64,000 bases of DNA from Streptomyces albireticuli. Its GTDB lineage: Bacteria > Actinomycetota > Actinomycetes > Streptomycetales > Streptomycetaceae. The notes under the pieces are model-generated. The model searched no databases and had not been told where the DNA came from. It saw only the letters and a program-made list of their open reading frames with translations. A program made the translations under genes and the position numbers. The DNA lies in NCBI RefSeq assembly GCF_002192455.1, contig NZ_CP021744.1, forward strand, positions 2,046,001-2,110,000, given 5' to 3'. Shown one piece after another: positions 33,639-41,058 of the stretch; positions within the stretch are counted from its first letter, which is position 1; every line of letters begins with the position of its first letter.

Positions 33639-34853
33639 TCAGGACCGGACTTCGAGGAGCGGCACCAGCTGCTCCACGGGGGTCATGGAGCCGTGCAGCC
33701 CGACCATCGCGGACTCGTTGGGCTCGGTCTCGGTGGCGACGATCGCGATGTCGTCGCGGGCCGCGGCCACCACGTCGCCGATCCGGCCGTGCACCCGGTC
33801 GTCCACGCCGTCGCCGGGCCGGCCGAACCAGCCCGCCTCGATGGCCTCGTCGCGGCCGGCCACCCACATCTGCTCGCCGAGCACCTCGCGCCAGACGGCC
33901 AGGACGTCGGCGGCGGCGCCGGGCACCGCGTAGACGTGGCGGGCGCGGGCCTCGCCGCCGAGGAGGGCCACGCCGGCGCGCAGCTCCCAGTCCTCGTCGA
34001 AGTCGATGCGCGACTCGGGGTCGAACGGGATGTCGATCATGCCGTGGTCGGCGGTGACGTAGAGCACCGAGCGGGGCGGCAGCTGCTCGGCGAGGCGCTG
34101 GGCCAGCCGGTCGACGTACATCAGCTGGCCGCGCCAGTCGTCGGAGTCGACGCCGAAGCGGTGGCCCTTGCCGTCGAGGTCGCTGTAGTAGGTGTAGACG
34201 AGCGAGCGGTCGGCGGCGCCCAGCCGGTCGGCGGCGAGGTCCATGCGGTCCTCGCCGGAGAGCCGGCCGTGGAAGGTGCCGCCGCTGAGCGCGATCTTCG
34301 TCAGCGGGGTGTGCTGGAAGTCGGGCGCGGAGACCTGGCAGGTGTGCACGCCGGCGGCGTCCGCGAGCTGGAAGACGGTGGGGTACGGCTGCCAGACGTG
34401 CGGGTCGGTCCACGGGCGCCAGCGCAGCTGGTTCATCAGCGCGCCGGTCGCCGGGTCGGCGACGGTGTAGCCGGGCAGGCCGTGGGCGCCCGGCGGCAGT
34501 CCGGTGCCGACGGAGGCGAGCGAGGTCGCGGTGGTGGAGGGGAAGCCCGCGGTCATCGGCTCGCCGGTGCCGTTCATGGAGCTCGGCAGCAGCGAATGCA
34601 GGAACGGTGCCTCGGCGGGGTGGGCGCGCAGCAGCTCCCAGCCCATGCCGTCGACCAGGAAGACGCAGACGCGGTCGGCGGGGGTCAGCTCCAGGCCGGT
34701 GGAGAGGCCGGGGACGCCCATGCCGGAGGCGACGGCGGGCAGCAGGTCGGCGAGCGAGCCGGTGCCGTAGCGCGGGAGGGGGGCGGAGCGGGGGTCGAGC
34801 GGGGCGGGCTCGGACCAGGAGGACGGAGCGCCCGAGGTCAGCGGGTAGGACAT
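33639..34853 (-). CDS. Alkaline phosphatase superfamily protein (nucleotide pyrophosphatase type)
   Basis: A 404-residue protein of the type I phosphodiesterase/nucleotide pyrophosphatase clan. It has the metal and nucleophile pattern: RVCVFLVDGMGWELL (metal-binding Asp), the nucleophile Thr region AGFPSTTATSLASVGTG, and later YYSDLDGKGHRFG and YVTADHGMIDIP. No signal peptide is seen, so the protein is probably cytoplasmic. Its substrate may be a phosphodiester or nucleotide. Its start overlaps the stop of the upstream DUF5998 gene by one base (TGATG), so the two are coupled. Confidence 0.82.
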   Translation of the reverse strand: MSYPLTSGAPSSWSEPAPLDPRSAPLPRYGTGSLADLLPAVASGMGVPGLSTGLELTPADRVCVFLVDGMGWELLRAHPAEAPFLHSLLPSSMNGTGEPMTAGFPSTTATSLASVGTGLPPGAHGLPGYTVADPATGALMNQLRWRPWTDPHVWQPYPTVFQLADAAGVHTCQVSAPDFQHTPLTKIALSGGTFHGRLSGEDRMDLAADRLGAADRSLVYTYYSDLDGKGHRFGVDSDDWRGQLMYVDRLAQRLAEQLPPRSVLYVTADHGMIDIPFDPESRIDFDEDWELRAGVALLGGEARARHVYAVPGAAADVLAVWREVLGEQMWVAGRDEAIEAGWFGRPGDGVDDRVHGRIGDVVAAARDDIAIVATETEPNESAMVGLHGSMTPVEQLVPLLEVRS

Positions 34854-35440
34854 CAGCGGCCGGTCGCCGCGGTCGCCTCGGAGAGCGCCTGGGCGAAGGC
34901 GAGGGCCTGCCGGACGGTGTCCGGGCCGTCGCCCGCCTCGCTGACGCGCAGGCTCAGGTCGTCCGCGGTGGCGGAGCCGGTGTAGCCGTGGTCGGCGTCG
35001 CAGTTGGGGTCGCCGCAGGCGGCGGGCTCCAGGTCGATCCGGGAGACCGCGCCCCAGCCGATGGTGAGGACGACCTCGCGGGGCAGGGTGCCCGGGGTGT
35101 ACGCCTCGGGGTTGGCGACGACGCGGCTGAGCACCACGGAGGAGATCCGGTCGAGCTTCACGGACTCGGTGGAGGTGGTGGCGTACGGGGACGGGGAGGT
35201 GCCGTCGGCCGCCTGCTCGTCGGTGTGGCTGACGATGAAGCGGTTGCCCGTGAGGACGAGGACCGTCACATGGCGGCGCACCTCGTTGGAGTCGAACGTC
35301 GTCTCCTGGTGCACGAGGTACGACACGACCGGCTCCCCGCCCACGGCGGCCTCCACCGCCTCGGCCACGAGGGCCGGGTAGTAGCCGCTGCGCTCGATCG
35401 CCGCGCGCAGCCCTTGGGTCGTCGTACCGGTCTTCGCCAT
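34853..35440 (-). CDS. DUF5998 family protein
   Basis: A 195-residue actinobacterial protein of the DUF5998 family, beginning MAKTGTTTQGLRAAIERSGY and containing TFDSNEVRRHVTVLVLTGNR, VKLDRISSVVLSRVVANPEA and a Cys pair in AACGDPNCDADHGYTGS. It resembles PH-like domains that bind lipids or proteins, but this is a guess. It is the first gene of a unit with the phosphatase-superfamily gene and perhaps tdk. Confidence 0.8.
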   Translation of the reverse strand: MAKTGTTTQGLRAAIERSGYYPALVAEAVEAAVGGEPVVSYLVHQETTFDSNEVRRHVTVLVLTGNRFIVSHTDEQAADGTSPSPYATTSTESVKLDRISSVVLSRVVANPEAYTPGTLPREVVLTIGWGAVSRIDLEPAACGDPNCDADHGYTGSATADDLSLRVSEAGDGPDTVRQALAFAQALSEATAATGR

Positions 35441-35465
35441 ACGCCCATCCTACGGGGCGTACGGG

Positions 35466-35495
35466 GTCCGTCCGTGCGTGCCCGCACGGACGGAC
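35466..35495 (-). terminator. Terminator of the patA gene
   Basis: A perfect 13-bp stem (35466-35478 and 35483-35495) with a TGCC loop, 42 bases after the patA stop on the minus strand and before DUF5998. Confidence 0.8.
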
Positions 35496-35537
35496 GGCGG
35501 AGCCCGGGGGCCTCGCGGGGCAGGTGGCGGCGGGCCG

Positions 35538-38360
35538 TCAGTAGGCCGGGAGGCTGCGCGGGCCGAGGTCAGTGCGGGCCGGGGGCGGGGCGAGGCGGAT
35601 GACGGCGCCGAGCACATGGACCCCTTGCGGCGCGACGATCACGGGCTCCAGGTCGGCGCCGACGACCTCGGGGTGGTCGTCGACCAGGCGGGAGACGCGC
35701 AGCAGCAGCTCCTCCAGGGCCCGGGTGTCCACCGGGGTGCTGCCGCGCCAGCCGAAGAGGAGCGGCGCGGTGCGGACCGAGCGGATCTGCTCCGCGGCGT
35801 CCCGGTCGGTGACGGGCACGAGGCGGTGCGCGGTGTCGCCGAGCAGCAGGGAGGGCGCCCCGGCCAGGCCGAAGGAGAGCACGGCCCCGGCGGCGGGGTC
35901 GATGGCGGCCCGCACGACGGTGTCGACGCCGCGCGGGGCCATCGACTGGACGACGAAGCGGGTCTCCTCGGGCTTGCCGAGGAGCTCGGTCAACTCGGTG
36001 TAGGACCTCCGCAGTTCCGTCTCGCCGCCCAGGTCGAGCCGGACGCCGCCGAGGTCGGCGCGGTGGCGCAGGTGCGGGGCGGTGGGCTTGAGGGCGACGG
36101 GGAAGCCGAGCCGCCGGGCGGCGCGGACGGCGGTGTCGGGGTCGGGGGCGGGCAGCGCGGGCAGCACGGCGATGCCGTAGCGGGCGAGCAGGCGCTGGGT
36201 GTCGGCGGCGGAGAGGGTGACGGCGCGGGGGTCCGCGGGCTCCGTGGGCGAGGTCCCGGGCACGGCGCCGTGGGCGGCGAGCAGGACGTCGATGTCGGCG
36301 GCGGCGCCCGCCTCGTCGATGTCGTCGTACTCGGGCACCTTGCCGGGCTCGGCGGCCAGCCGCCGCCAGCGGGCGTACCGCACGGCCTCGGCCAGGGCCC
36401 GTACGGCACGCTCGGCGGCGGGGTAGGCGGGGATCCGGACGGCGGGGGCCGGGCGCTCCCCGTCGCCGTCACCGCCGCTGCCGGCGCTTTCGCCGTCGCT
36501 CCCGCCCTCGGGAGCCGCGAGGGCCTCGGCGAGGCCCGGGATCTCCAGATGGACCACCGTCACCGGCTTCGCCGCCGGGGCGGCGGCCACCGCGGCGCGC
36601 AGCGCCCGCGCGAGGTCGGCCGCGGAGGCCTCGCCGACCCAGGGGATGGCGGTGACGACGACGGCGTCGCACTCGTCGTCCGCGAGGGCCAGGGCCAGGG
36701 CGGCGCGGAAGTCCTCCGGCTCGGCGGCCGTCGACAGGTCGTACGGCGGCTGGGGGCGCAGGCCGTCGGTCAGGCAGGCGTCGTAGGTGAGGAGGGCGAG
36801 GGACTCGGAATTGCCGAGGATGGCGACGCGGGGACCGGCCGGCAGCGGCTGGGAGGCGAGCAGCAGCCCGGTGTCGGCCAGCTCGGTGACGGTGTCGACG
36901 CGGATCACGCCGGCCTGCCGCAGCAGGTCGGAGACGGTGGCGTCGGGGATGCGGGTGGTGGGGACGGCGTGCCCGGTGGGCGCGGCGCCGCCGTGCCGGG
37001 CGCCCTTGACGACGACGACCGGCTTGCGGGCCGCCGTGCGCCGGGCGAGCCGGGCGAACTTGCGGGGGTTGCCGATGGACTCCAGGTACATGACGACGAC
37101 GTCGGTGTCCGGGTCGTCGTGCCAGTACTGGAGGAAGTCGTTGCCGGAGACGTCGGCGCGGTTGCCGGCGGAGACGAAGGTGGAGACCCCGACCAGGCCG
37201 GCGGCGCGGCGGTGCAGCCCGGACAGCAGGGCGATGCCGATGGCGCCGGACTGGCTGAAGAGGCCGAGCCGGCCGGCGGCGGGCAGCTCGGGCGAGAGCG
37301 AGGCGTTGAGCCGGACGCCCGGGGCGGTGTTGATCAGGCCGAAGGCGTTGGGCCCGATGAGGCGCATGCCGTACGAGCGGGCCTGGCGGACCAGCTCGCG
37401 CTGCCGGTCGCGGCCGTCGGCGCCGCTCTCGGCGTAGCCGGCGGAGAGGACGACGAGGCCCTGGACGCCGTGCTCGCCGCACTCGGCGACGACGGAGGGC
37501 ACCTGCTCGGCGGGGACGGCCACGACGGCGAGGTCGACCGGGCCGGGGATGTCGAGGACCGAGCGGTGGGCCGGCACGCCCTCGGGCTCCAGGACGGAGC
37601 CGCCCTCGGGGAAGGCGCGGTTGACCGCGTGCAGGCTGCCCGTGAACCCGCCCTCGCGCAGATTGCGCAGCACGGCCCGGCCCATCCCGCCGGGCTCGCG
37701 GCCGGTGCCGACGACGGCGACGGAGCCGGGGGCGATCAGGCGGTGGACGGAGCGGGCCTCGGCGCGCTGCTCGCGGGCGCGCTGCACGGCGAGGGACCGG
37801 TCGGTGGGCTCCAGGTCCAGCTCCAGGCGGACGACGCCGTCCTCGAAACTGCGCTTCTGGGTGTAGCCGGCGTCCGTGAACACCTTGATCATCTTGGTGT
37901 TGGCGGGCAGCACCTCGGCGGCGAAGCGCCGGATGGAGCGCTCGCGGGCGACGGCCGCGATGTGCTCCAGCAGGGCGGAGGCGACGCCGCGGCCCTGGTG
38001 GGCGTCCTGGACCAGGAAGGCGACCTCCGCCTCGTCGGCCGGGCCGGAGGAGGGCAGGCCGCGGGGGTCGATCCGGTCGTAGCGGACGGTGGCGATGAAC
38101 TCGCCGCCGACGGTGGCGGCGAGCCCGACCCGGTCGACGTAGTCGTGATGGGTGAAGCGGTGCACGTCCCGGTCGGAGAGGCGGGGATAGGGGGCGAAGA
38201 AGCGGTAGTACTTCGACTCGTCCGAGACCTGTTCGTAGAAGCTGACCAGCCGCCCGGCGTCGTCGGCCGTGATGGGGCGGAGGTGCGCGGTACCGCCGTC
38301 GCGCAGCACCACGTCGGCTTCCCAGTGGGCCGGATACACCTGCTCGGACGGCGTCTGCAT
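35538..38360 (-). CDS. patA: GNAT acetyltransferase fused to ADP-forming acyl-CoA synthetase (PatA type)
   Basis: A 940-residue multidomain protein. Residues 1-180 are a GNAT acetyltransferase (AEVAFLVQDAHQGRGVASAL is the acetyl-CoA loop). A CoA-binding Rossmann domain follows from about 207 (LIAPGSVAVVGTGREPGGMG), then succinyl-CoA-ligase-like domains (RLIGPNAFGLINTAPGVRLN; GLFSQSGAIGIALLSGLHRR). The C-terminal 240 residues are an ATP-grasp domain. In Streptomyces lividans a protein with this GNAT-first order acetylates and inactivates acyl-CoA synthetases; Salmonella Pat has the reverse order. It probably controls acetyl- and acetoacetyl-CoA synthesis. It is divergent from ptsH and could share the DasR-like site. 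Confidence 0.88.
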   Translation of the reverse strand: MQTPSEQVYPAHWEADVVLRDGGTAHLRPITADDAGRLVSFYEQVSDESKYYRFFAPYPRLSDRDVHRFTHHDYVDRVGLAATVGGEFIATVRYDRIDPRGLPSSGPADEAEVAFLVQDAHQGRGVASALLEHIAAVARERSIRRFAAEVLPANTKMIKVFTDAGYTQKRSFEDGVVRLELDLEPTDRSLAVQRAREQRAEARSVHRLIAPGSVAVVGTGREPGGMGRAVLRNLREGGFTGSLHAVNRAFPEGGSVLEPEGVPAHRSVLDIPGPVDLAVVAVPAEQVPSVVAECGEHGVQGLVVLSAGYAESGADGRDRQRELVRQARSYGMRLIGPNAFGLINTAPGVRLNASLSPELPAAGRLGLFSQSGAIGIALLSGLHRRAAGLVGVSTFVSAGNRADVSGNDFLQYWHDDPDTDVVVMYLESIGNPRKFARLARRTAARKPVVVVKGARHGGAAPTGHAVPTTRIPDATVSDLLRQAGVIRVDTVTELADTGLLLASQPLPAGPRVAILGNSESLALLTYDACLTDGLRPQPPYDLSTAAEPEDFRAALALALADDECDAVVVTAIPWVGEASAADLARALRAAVAAAPAAKPVTVVHLEIPGLAEALAAPEGGSDGESAGSGGDGDGERPAPAVRIPAYPAAERAVRALAEAVRYARWRRLAAEPGKVPEYDDIDEAGAAADIDVLLAAHGAVPGTSPTEPADPRAVTLSAADTQRLLARYGIAVLPALPAPDPDTAVRAARRLGFPVALKPTAPHLRHRADLGGVRLDLGGETELRRSYTELTELLGKPEETRFVVQSMAPRGVDTVVRAAIDPAAGAVLSFGLAGAPSLLLGDTAHRLVPVTDRDAAEQIRSVRTAPLLFGWRGSTPVDTRALEELLLRVSRLVDDHPEVVGADLEPVIVAPQGVHVLGAVIRLAPPPARTDLGPRSLPAY

Positions 38361-38441
38361 GGGGTCAGCGTAAGGCCGGGCGCCGACAACCCGCCTAGGG
38401 CCGTCCGGGGTGAACCAGGAGCACGTTCGCCCCTGTGCAAC

Positions 38442-38457
38442 ACTGGTCTAGACAACT
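38442..38457. promoter_or_regulatory. DasR-responsive element (dre-like) upstream of ptsH
   Basis: ACTGGTCTAGACAACT matches the DasR operator consensus ACTGGTCTAGACCACT at 15 of 16 positions, and lies 25 bases before the ptsH start. DasR is the GntR-family repressor released by glucosamine-6-phosphate; ptsH is a known target in S. coelicolor. The divergent patA gene begins 81 bases away on the other side. Confidence 0.85.
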
Positions 38458-38481
38458 CCTTACGACTTGAAGGGCAACACC

Positions 38482-38763
38482 ATGGCTGAGCGCCGCGTCA
38501 ACGTCGGCTGGGCCGAGGGCCTCCACGCCCGTCCGGCGTCGATCTTCGTTCGTGCGGCGACCGCCGCCGGCGTCCCGATGACGATCGCCAAGGCCGACGG
38601 CAACCCCGTCAACGCCGCCTCTATGCTGGCCGTGCTGGGCCTGGGCGCCCAGGGTGGCGAGGAGATCGTGCTCGCGTCCGACGCCGAGGGTGCCGAGGCC
38701 GCCCTGGACCGTCTGGCGAAGCTGGTCGCCGAGGGTCTCGAGGAGCTCCCGGAGACCGTCTGA
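38482..38763 (+). CDS. ptsH: Phosphocarrier protein HPr
   Basis: A 93-residue HPr, the general phosphocarrier of the PEP:sugar phosphotransferase system. The active-site His15 is in WAEGLHARPASIFVRAA. The region around Ser47 (NAASMLAVLGLGAQGG) is the site phosphorylated by HPr kinase in Firmicutes. The protein accepts phosphate from enzyme I and passes it to EIIA components. The ATG at 38482 is chosen over an upstream ATG because the family starts there. A strong terminator follows, so it is a single-gene transcript controlled by the dre-like site. Confidence 0.97.
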   Translation: MAERRVNVGWAEGLHARPASIFVRAATAAGVPMTIAKADGNPVNAASMLAVLGLGAQGGEEIVLASDAEGAEAALDRLAKLVAEGLEELPETV

Positions 38764-38782
38764 TTCACGGGAATCGCGCGCG

Positions 38783-38822
38783 GCGGGGCCGCGGCGGCCG
38801 ATCGAGGCCGCCGCGGCCCCGC
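38783..38822. terminator. Terminator between ptsH and GntR gene
   Basis: A perfect 17-bp stem (38783-38799 and 38806-38822) with a GATCGA loop, 20 bases after ptsH and between convergent genes. Confidence 0.9.
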
Positions 38823-38915
38823 TGTCGTTCCCGGGCTTTCCTTCCCGCACCGGTTTCCGGTGCGCGCGCCGGAGGAATTCCGGCCTTCCCGCCGGGCGGG
38901 AATAGCAGCCAATTG

Positions 38916-39725
38916 TTAAGAACGTGCGCTCGCCGTGTGCACAGATTGTTTCGGGCTTTGTCCGGGGGTTTGTTTCCGGTGCTCCCGGTCCGTTTGCGCC
39001 GGCGGCCGCTCCGGGCCCCCGGCGTGCCGCGGCCGGGACGCGCTCCGCAGCCGGTAGGCGCCGGGCGCCCGGTCGGCGCGGGCCGTGGCGAGCGCCCGCG
39101 CCCGGTCGGCGTCCCCGCGCGCGACGGCGTCGACCAGGGCCGCGCAGGTGTCCCAGGCCACCACCGGCCGGGCCGGCGGCTCCGGCACGTACACCCAGGA
39201 GATCTTGAGCCGGAGCTGGGTGAGCAGGGCCGCGAGGCTGGGGCTGCCGGACGCCTGGGCGAGCGTCTCGTCGAACCAGTCGTCCAAGGGGCGCAGCTCG
39301 CCCGTGCGGCCGCCGCGGGCCCGCTCCTGGCCGAGCCTGACCAGGCCGCGCAGCACCTTCAGGTGCGCCTCCGTACGGCGCTGCGCGGCCCGCGCGGCGC
39401 CCAGCGGCTCCAGCAGCGCCCGGACCTCGATGAGATCGGCCGCCTCCTGCTCGGTGGGCTCGGCGACACAGGCGCCCGCGTGCCTGCGGGTGGTCACGAA
39501 GCCTTCGGAGGCGAGGGTGCGCAGCGCCTCGCGCACGGGCACCCGGGAGACGCCGTACCGGCGGGCGAGGACCTCCTCGGTGAGCCGGCCACCGGGCGGG
39601 AAGACGCCCGTGACGATGTCGTCGCGGATCGCCGTGCAGACCGCGTGCGCCGAAATGCGGCCGCCGTTCGGTGCCGCTTTACCATCGCCGTTCACGTACG
39701 GCCCCGCATGGGTGAACCTCCGCAT
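38916..39725 (-). CDS. GntR-family (FadR subfamily) transcriptional regulator
   Basis: A 269-residue regulator. The N-terminal winged helix is typical GntR (GRLTEEVLARRYGVSRVPVR, then EALRTLASEGFV), followed by an FCD ligand-binding domain of helices with the metal or ligand residues (DLIEVRALLEPLGAARAA; PLDDWFDETLAQASG; a late VAWDTCAALVDAVARGD). FadR-type GntR regulators sense carboxylic acids. The C-terminus ends in a basic, proline-rich tail. The ATG at 39725 follows a GGGGG ribosome site; an in-frame extension upstream is not supported. The target operon is unknown; it does not share a promoter with an obvious metabolic gene. Confidence 0.82.
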   Translation of the reverse strand: MRRFTHAGPYVNGDGKAAPNGGRISAHAVCTAIRDDIVTGVFPPGGRLTEEVLARRYGVSRVPVREALRTLASEGFVTTRRHAGACVAEPTEQEAADLIEVRALLEPLGAARAAQRRTEAHLKVLRGLVRLGQERARGGRTGELRPLDDWFDETLAQASGSPSLAALLTQLRLKISWVYVPEPPARPVVAWDTCAALVDAVARGDADRARALATARADRAPGAYRLRSASRPRHAGGPERPPAQTDREHRKQTPGQSPKQSVHTASARS

Positions 39726-39830
39726 TGACCCCCGCGAAACGCGGCCGATTGACGCCTGGTCAACGACTCTATTGCAGCGGCCCGCGATTTCCGATGGCGC
39801 CGAGGATTTCATCGATATGTTTTGGCCAAC

Positions 39831-39863
39831 ACGAAGGCCCCGGCCGGGGGCCGGGGCCTTCGT
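39831..39863 (-). terminator. Terminator after the M23 peptidase gene
   Basis: A 15-bp stem (39831-39845 and 39849-39863) with a GGG loop, 25 bases after the peptidase stop on the minus strand. Confidence 0.85.
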
Positions 39864-39887
39864 GGAACGACGCGGTGCGCGCGGGTG

Positions 39888-40694
39888 TCAGATGCCGACG
39901 CCGTGCGAGCGCAGGTACTCCACCGGGTCGATGTCGGAGCCGTAGGAGGGGCCGGTGCGGGCCTCGAAGTGCAGGTGCGGGCCGGTGACGTTGCCGGTGG
40001 CGCCGGAGATGCCGATCTCCTGGCCCGCGGTCACCGTCTGGCCGGCGCTGACGCCGATGGACGACAGGTGGCCGTACTGGGTGTAGGTGCCGTCGTTGTG
40101 CTTGATGACGACGTTGTTGCCGTAGGCGCCGCCGTAGCCGGCCTCGACCACGGTGCCCGCGCCGACGGAGCGGACCGACGTGCCGGACTCGGCGTGGAAG
40201 TCGACGCCGGTGTGGCTGCCGGAGGACCACAGGCCGCTGGAGGCCTTGTACGAGGTCGAGACGTACGAGCCCTCGATCGGCGACACGTAGGCGTTGAGCT
40301 TCTTGCGCTCTTCCTCGCGGGCGATGCGCTCCTGCTCCTTGCGCTCGGCCTCGGCCTTGCGGGCGGCCTCGTCCGCGAGCTTCTTGGTCTCGGCGGCCTG
40401 CTTCTTCGCCTCGGCCTCGGCCTGGAGGCGGGCGCTGGTCTCCTCGGCGGAGCTGCGCTGGACCTCGGCCTGCTCGCCCACGCGGGTGGCGGTGTCCTCA
40501 CCGATGACGATGGCCTGGGTGAGGCCGGTGTCCTCGGCGCGCGGGGCGTCGTCGGTGGTGGCGGCGAGCGCGGGGGCGGCGAAGCCGGCGACGACGCCGG
40601 TGGCCGTCAGGGTGGCTATGCCCGCGATGTTCGCGCCGGTGCGCACGGCGCGGCTCGGACGACGGTGCTTCCCGGTGGCACGAGTGAACGCCAT
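39888..40694 (-). CDS. Secreted M23 (LytM) peptidoglycan endopeptidase
   Basis: A 268-residue secreted enzyme. A long signal peptide is present (TGANIAGIATLTATGVVAGF, then APALAA). A polar, Ala/Glu/Lys-rich coiled coil covers about 60-135 (ARLQAEAEAKKQAAETKKLA). The LytM domain has the four zinc and catalytic residues in SGSHTGVDFHAESG, YTQYGHLSS and GPHLHFEARTGPSY. It cleaves peptide cross-links in peptidoglycan. The gene is preceded by a ydaO-type riboswitch, as are other wall-lytic genes in Streptomyces, which ties its expression to cyclic di-AMP. No other gene is in its transcript. Confidence 0.93.
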   Translation of the reverse strand: MAFTRATGKHRRPSRAVRTGANIAGIATLTATGVVAGFAAPALAATTDDAPRAEDTGLTQAIVIGEDTATRVGEQAEVQRSSAEETSARLQAEAEAKKQAAETKKLADEAARKAEAERKEQERIAREEERKKLNAYVSPIEGSYVSTSYKASSGLWSSGSHTGVDFHAESGTSVRSVGAGTVVEAGYGGAYGNNVVIKHNDGTYTQYGHLSSIGVSAGQTVTAGQEIGISGATGNVTGPHLHFEARTGPSYGSDIDPVEYLRSHGVGI

Positions 40695-40721
40695 AGGTGC
40701 GGCTATTCCTTTCCTTCCTTC

Positions 40722-40895
40722 TCGCCTACCGGGTTAGCTGACGGGTTCGGAGCAGGAAGGTCTCCTACGGCTCCCTCCGGAAAGGGACCCGATTCACCCC
40801 AGGGACATGTGGGTCCCCGGCTCCCCTGGCTCGCGCCGTACGGGGACTCGGCGATGGTTGCCCGGGGCCGCGGATGCGACTCACATCTGACGGAC
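40722..40895 (-). promoter_or_regulatory. ydaO/yuaA-type cyclic di-AMP riboswitch
   Basis: On the minus strand the leader of the M23 gene carries the conserved ydaO elements in order: ATCGCCGAGTCC (40844-40855), GGTGAATCGGGTCCC (about 40784-40798), GTAGGAGACCTTCCTGCTCC (about 40752-40773) and the hallmark CTAACCCGGTAGGCG (40723-40737). Spacing and order match the actinobacterial examples upstream of rpfA and similar genes. Binding of cyclic di-AMP is expected to stop expression. The boundaries are approximate. The transcript then continues about 25 bases to the start codon. Confidence 0.92.
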
Positions 40896-40905
40896 AACCG
40901 CCCTG

Positions 40906-40935
40906 ACGCTAAACGGCGCCCGATTCGAACGGCAA
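40906..40935 (-). promoter_or_regulatory. Probable promoter of the riboswitch-M23 transcript
   Basis: TTGCCG (40930-40935) and TAGCGT (40906-40911) are separated by 18 bases on the minus strand, a fair match to an HrdB-type promoter. Transcription would start near 40899, which fits the 5' end of the riboswitch. Confidence 0.6.
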
Positions 40936-41003
40936 ACAGAACTCACGTTTTGTGGCGTACGCCACATGCCAGACGTGCAACCACTCCACTAAATCGGACA
41001 TAA

Positions 41004-41041
41004 GGGAGGCGCGTGGGTCTCGCCGACCTCACGCGCCTCCC
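41004..41041 (-). terminator. Terminator after the M16 peptidase pair
   Basis: A 12-bp outer stem (41004-41015 and 41030-41041) encloses a smaller GGTC/GACC hairpin. It lies 18 bases after the last M16 gene's stop and upstream of the M23 promoter. Confidence 0.85.
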
Positions 41042-41058
41042 CACTTCCTGACGAAGCG

